Below, in pieces: positions 59,724-64,000 of a DNA stretch of 64,000 nucleotides. Both the position numbers and the translations under genes were made by a program. Within the stretch, counting starts at the first letter, position 1. Each line of letters opens with the position of its first letter. The DNA lies in NCBI GenBank assembly GCA_002081555.1, contig MZNV01001852.1, positions 1 to 64,000 on the forward strand, read 5' to 3'. A model generated the notes under the pieces. That model saw only the letters and a list, made by a program, of their open reading frames with translations. It searched no databases and was not told where the DNA came from. Source of the DNA: Protostelium mycophagum. Lineage: Eukaryota > Evosea > Variosea > Protosteliida > Protosteliaceae.

Positions 59724-61557
59724 ATGGAAACGTTCATTAGAGGATGTTTTACAGAGCTGACAACTGTGGCTGAGGAAGGCAATATAAGTGGGTCGATGTT
59801 GATCGTTTTCGATGTTTGAAGTTGCCACATTGGTTAGACTCAAATATCTTTGCAGACTCGAAATGGTCCTTTGTCAGAGAAAGATACAAAATCCGGATTT
59901 ATGAACGAAAGACCAGCACAGTTCCTTCATGTAAAGGTGAAGGACTTATAGAAGCCACTCCGCAGGTTCGCTGACTTTCATTTCTGATGAATTCGACTCA
60001 TAATTGAAGAATCTTCTTCCGTATCTCTGGGACATAAACAACAAACTTTGTATTGGAATGTTGGATGAAGTGAGTCCAGTCCCCAAAAATGTCAGCTGAC
60101 CACCATCAGGTTACTTTATTACGCGAGATTAATCCATCGACACGCATCATTTATGTCCGTAAGTATCTCAGATTGCTCAACATCGTCAGCATCATGACGT
60201 AATTTTAGGTTCTCAATCTCGATTCATCTCTCTTCCTCGTGATCTAACACTCCTCTGCAGTTATAAAGGTACAAATTAACGATCTCCATCCGCACAAATA
60301 TTAACATCTTCAGCATGTGATGACGGCAGTTACATTTTAATCATGAGATCTATTGATCTGTCCAATCCAGTCTGGGGCATTTCTGACCCCAGGCCCCCAC
60401 TTGCAGACGAAAAGAGGGGCTATGCTTATGAAGCTGACATTGTGTCTTCTCAACCAGATCCTTCCACATGGCCAGTCTTACGCACTCAAATCTTCAACAG
60501 TGGTTTCATCATCAGACCAGTACAATATAACGGTTATCTGGAAAAGGCTTCCCAAGTCACTTTTATCTTTCAACACGGCCTTGATCTACTGCCACAGGTA
60601 CTCATGATCAACATCGACATCTTGATTCTGATCGGTGACACAGGCCGTTTCACATCGTTCGAAGACGTACTTTCCATTTCGCATTGCTCGCGTAAGGCAA
60701 AGTCTTCCAGAACATATGAAATTAAGACATCCAAATAACAAGAGAGGAGAGAAAACCACTAAAAAACATTCTGCAAGCAGCGAGAGCTCAGAGACCGAGT
60801 CCATGTATTCATCATCTTGGGGCTCCTCTGAAGATGAAGTAAGTCTCAATAGTCTTGGATTTTGATTCTAATTAATTTTCAGCTTCCTTCTACACCACGA
60901 CAAGAAGAATCTGAGCATGAAGAAAATACTGAGCAGAATCTTCCAAAGCCTGTGAGTTTCTAATGAACCACATCACATCTTTGTACTTAACGATGTTTTA
61001 AAAACGATGTATTGATCAAGGCTGACATCATTTCAGATCATCACAAAAGACCCTGAGTCCGCTCTCTCTGCCATAGACGATGTGTCATTACCAAATGATG
61101 AAGATCCCAAACAGAATGTGAAGAGTTGGAATGATAAGATCGATGAACTCAACGGAGTTCTGTCCGAAACAGCCAAACCAAAGCCTGGATCTATTTTTGG
61201 AAACAACAGACCGCTCATCTTCCTGTGTCTATTGCTGTGGTCACTTGTGGCCGTGCCACTTCTCGGACCCGTCCGTTATCTTCTGGTGGCATTGTTCAAT
61301 GTGTTGAAGAACCACATGCCTGGTGTCAGAGTGAGTCCTCATACACATCGAATCATCTGATCATAATGTAGATGGTGGCAATGTTTCTGGAATCATTTGT
61401 GCCGAGCACCTTCCCATACAAATTAGTATCAAATACGACATTATTATTCACACTACCATTCTTTAAGTGGTTGTTGGCCACAAGCATAAGATTTTCACAT
61501 TCTAGAGGAGCAACGAGAGCCACGAGGGCTATTACCAAAGCGATTGTAAATAAATGA
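59724..61557 (+). CDS. START lipid-binding domain protein with C-terminal membrane anchor
   Basis: ATG 59724 (METFIRGCFTELTTVAEEG). After a short intron, DSKWSFVRERYKIRIYERKT, GEGLIEATPQNLLPYLWDIN and EVTLLREINPSTRIIYVR match the START fold, as do SRFISLPRDLTLLCSY, SYILIMRSIDLSNP and SGFIIRPVQYNGYLEKASQVTFIFQHG (about 60330-60600). A Ser/Glu-rich linker follows (about 60760-61180), then two hydrophobic segments: PLIFLCLLLWSLVAVPLLG (about 61210-61270) and, after an intron, a final TTLLFTLPFFKWLL. Ends at 61557. Probably binds a lipid or sterol at a membrane contact or organelle membrane; the ligand is unknown. Confidence 0.8.
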
Positions 61558-62017
61558 ACAGTTTTGTAGAGTATCATTGTTGTGGACTTCAATTAAATAT
61601 GCTGCAAGATCCTCTGGCGATTTGAAGTCATCTGTCTGTCCATTTTTATTTTTAGGAATCAAGATCAGCCCACAATCACAGAGAATTGCATCAGATGAGT
61701 GTTCATACAGCAGATCAATGTTCTTAAAATCAAATAAAGTTGAAGAGTTATATTGTGGTCTATTCTCATCTCATTTCTCTTGACACACAAAAAAACCTCT
61801 ATCATCAACTTGGCACAAACCTAGGGTCGTGCCACAAATTTGGCACAAACCATAAATTTGAACCAATTCAGATTCAAAATACAATTCTGTTTCTTGAAAC
61901 TGGTACGAGCCCCACAGAAAGAAAAAGAGAGGGAAATACAGAGAAGCCAGTGATGCCAATGACAGTCAGAATGCTGTCTTGAACAGAGTCTGAGAGAACG
62001 TTACAAAAAGATATCAT
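61495..62017 (-). CDS. Candidate small Cys-containing orphan gene, antisense-overlapping the START gene 3' end
   Basis: Built by hand. ATG 62017 gives MISFCNVLSDSVQDSILTVI; a phase-0 GT-AG intron (about 61939-61900) joins to FQETELYFESELVQIYGLCQICG...; a second phase-0 GT-AG intron (about 61798-61732) joins to NIDLLYEHSSDAILCDCG and LILIPKNKNGQTDDFK..., running to a stop at 61495. The Cys pattern (C-x2-C, C, later C-x-C) could bind zinc. It is divergent from the MBL-fold gene (165 bp between starts), which suits the window's layout. No family recognised. The last 60 or so bases overlap the START gene on the other strand, so the true end may differ. Confidence 0.45.
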
Positions 62018-62182
62018 AATAATTTATCGGCAATTACGATGTGATGTCTTTCTGAGATATCACGTGACAATCCGTTTCCGGCTCAAAATTTGGAGACGAG
62101 AAGGAAATTTCGGTCACGACCAAAAACAGAAACGAAAAGCAAAGTAGGGCGTAAAAATTGGAACACTCTCTAAAACAAATAG

Positions 62183-63233
62183 ATGTCAGTTATTACAGTA
62201 GGATATGGATTTTGGAATGTCAGGTTTGATTACAGAGTGATGGGAGTGTTGAATATCAGTACGTAAAAATTAAAAGGTGTTAATCTCCTCTTTGATTCAC
62301 TGCAGAAACTCAAATGTCGTTGATACGCCTTCAATCTGGCCGATTCTTAGTCATCGACTGTGGCCCACTCGACAATGGAGTCTTAGCAGAGATTAATGGT
62401 CTTACTCAGCAGGGCACAGATATAGAAGCTATCCTCCACACTCATCCCTTCCATACAGGTCTGATTTACGTCATTACAGCTTGAGTGTCACTTGTGCCAC
62501 CCTGGCACCCTCCTGATCTCTTCTAGGCTCTATCGAGGAGTTTTCCAAACATTACCCTAACGTGCCAGTCTACGGCTGCCCAAGACATTTGAAGAAGTTC
62601 CCCACCATTCCATTCGCTGGCTCTTTAGACGATCCCACCGTGTTGAGAAAATGGGCACCCGAGGTTCAGCTCAGAATACCCACAGGTTCATTCTTCATCT
62701 CCTGATCGCTTCTAAAAGTACGCAGGAGCAGAATTTGTGAATCCTCCAGAGACCAACCATTTTAGCTCTGTCTGGGTTTACCATGCCGCCAGCAAGACGA
62801 TCCACGTCGATGATACTTTAATGTACCTTCAAGACCCCGGAGTCATTGCCAAGTAAGTAGATAGACATTAGAAGTTCTACCAAGAGAGACTTAGTTTTTC
62901 AGGTTGGTCGTCAATCCAGGAATAGGGTTCCACCCCACTTTGAAGATAAACGGCCTGCACCCAACCGCCGAGGCACCCTTACAATTCTACCAGTTCTGCA
63001 GAGGTAAAACATTGAAATGGCTGCTCTCGATCTCTAAATATAGCCATCATAATGGATTGAGCCTTTTGATGACGTCAACAGATGTCGCGAACGACTGGGA
63101 CTTTGATAATTTGGCTGCTGCGCACAGTGACTTGAAGCTGGGAGGGGTCAAAGAGGAGTACCTCAAATTGTTGGCCGATTACGAACAGACATTCAAAGAT
63201 CTATCTGAGAAGAATGCCAAAAAGACAGGATAA
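62183..63233 (+). CDS. Metallo-beta-lactamase-fold protein (MBL-like)
   Basis: ATG 62183 (MSVITVGYGFWNVRFDYRVMGVLNI), then after an intron MSLIRLQSGRFLVIDCGPL (beta-strand with Asp), GLTQQGTDIEAILHTHPFHTGSI (an HxHxxH-like metal motif in which HTHPFHT matches a divergent MBL subfamily), VYGCPRHLKKFP, TNHFSSVWVYHAASKTIHVDDTLM (H and D metal ligands), and a C-terminal helical part ending LSEKNAKKTG at 63233. Five exons. It is probably a metal-dependent hydrolase, although the first motif lacks the classic HxHxDH spacing, so activity is uncertain. Confidence 0.75.
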
Positions 63234-63426
63234 GACGCCCCTGTAGACCTCAGGGCTGTCTGCTGATTCAATAATTAATCTGTATAAAATCAAATTAAAA
63301 TCAAAAGAGCCTCATTTATTCTCAAATTCCCGATACTTATTACAACACATTCATTACGAGAATATTAAACTGTGATAGAGGCAGATTAGAATTGGTGAAT
63401 CTTTTACATAATATAAATATTTATTA

Positions 63427-64000
63427 TCACAACATGATGGTGACTCCCGCCCGATTCGTTGGGTCTGAACACAACAGCCCTTTAAGTTTCTCTCTGAACT
63501 CCGCACTGACTCTAACACAACCATCACCCGGCAGTGGGACGCTTTTGAAATGTGCAGGGAATGGAAGCCGACCCTCCTCCAGAACCTCGTCGATGGCGTA
63601 AGGAAATTCGCCAAAGAGAAGAGCGTAGATGGTGACCCCGAATGCCCAAGCGTCGTTCTTTGTGGCCATGAAGGGTGTCTGTAATATGACTTCGGGGGAT
63701 GTGTATTCTAAAGATCCATGCCAGTCCCTCTTTGGCCTTTCCTTCATCGGATCGAAGAATGAGCATAACCCAAAGTCTATGAGCTGGACATTGTTTGTGT
63801 CATCAATCATGATCTGACATAGGTGTCAGGGAAGCTCTCACAAAATGAAACGAACATTTTCGAGCTTGATGTCATGGTGTGAAATTCCTTTTCGATGGCA
63901 AGCATGTAAGGCCTGCGCCAACTTATTTGCGATGCCTTTAACTTCTCTCTCTGGTAGCGGTTTGAAATCTCGACCTTCCATTAGTTCAAAGAGATCAAAA
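63427..64000 (-). CDS. Ser/Thr protein kinase, C-terminal part (cut by right edge)
   Basis: The gene enters from the right edge and ends at 63427. Visible parts: ELMEGRDFKPLPEREVKGIA, ACHRKGISHHDIKLEN (catalytic loop with HD-x-K-x-x-N, about 63910-63865), then after a short intron (donor GTTCGT) IMIDDTNNVQLIDFGLCSFF (DFG), WHGSLEYTSPEVIL (APE-like SPE), and DAWAFGVTIYALLFGEFPY. The remainder ends at SDPTNRAGVTIML. CAMK/SNF1-like by the KLEN and GSLEY motifs; the N-lobe is outside the window. Confidence 0.82.

Overview
The window is nuclear DNA of a eukaryote with many short (about 40-60 bp) GT-AG spliceosomal introns, the standard genetic code and very compact gene spacing. Gene content (cyclin B, SUMO E1 subunit UBA2, p62-like autophagy receptor, START protein, IPT/TIG and MACPF secreted proteins) and the intron style fit a free-living amoeba. 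A protosteliid-like amoebozoan is my best guess; this is inference and no species is claimed.

Left half (1 to about 33.9 kb): a dense cluster of secreted or surface proteins. Six genes (one cut by the left edge) encode one paralogous architecture: signal peptide, an N-terminal beta-rich region, a MACPF pore-forming domain, a PLAT-like domain and a conserved Cys-containing C-terminal module. Three genes encode IPT/TIG repeat proteins that share an N-terminal L-x-W-P-G-G-Q module; one ends in a transmembrane anchor. A Cys-rich protein with a B-lectin domain and a small Ser/Thr-rich, probably GPI-anchored protein lie among them. Neighbours are divergent with 86-135 bp between start codons, or convergent with as little as 12 bp between stop codons. 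The layout suggests a co-evolving recognition and pore-forming locus (prey, self/non-self or defence). Two inverted tracts of this cluster are almost identical and end abruptly, and the two convergent intergenic regions share a GCTTCCA/TGGAAGC repeat family.

Right half (about 34 to 64 kb): ordinary cellular genes. In order: p62/SQSTM1-like receptor, Gfo/Idh/MocA oxidoreductase, cyclin B, inorganic pyrophosphatase, REXO5-like exonuclease, PAP2 membrane phosphatase, a small orphan protein, an MFS sugar transporter, a divergent GHKL-type ATPase-like protein with a C-terminal HExxH motif, a CDK20-like kinase, UBA2, a START-domain membrane protein, a small Cys-containing orphan gene on the minus strand, a metallo-beta-lactamase-fold protein, and a protein kinase cut by the right edge.

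No rRNA genes, CRISPR arrays, retroelements or virus-like elements were recognised. Short dispersed motifs inside introns (an element around CTCGTTGTAGATGG, TGACGTCA-type palindromes, and TGCGGC/GCCGCA mini-hairpins) are the most distinctive non-coding signals. Exon boundaries were placed by eye from splice motifs and paralogue comparison, so each CDS entry gives the gene span from start to stop with introns included.
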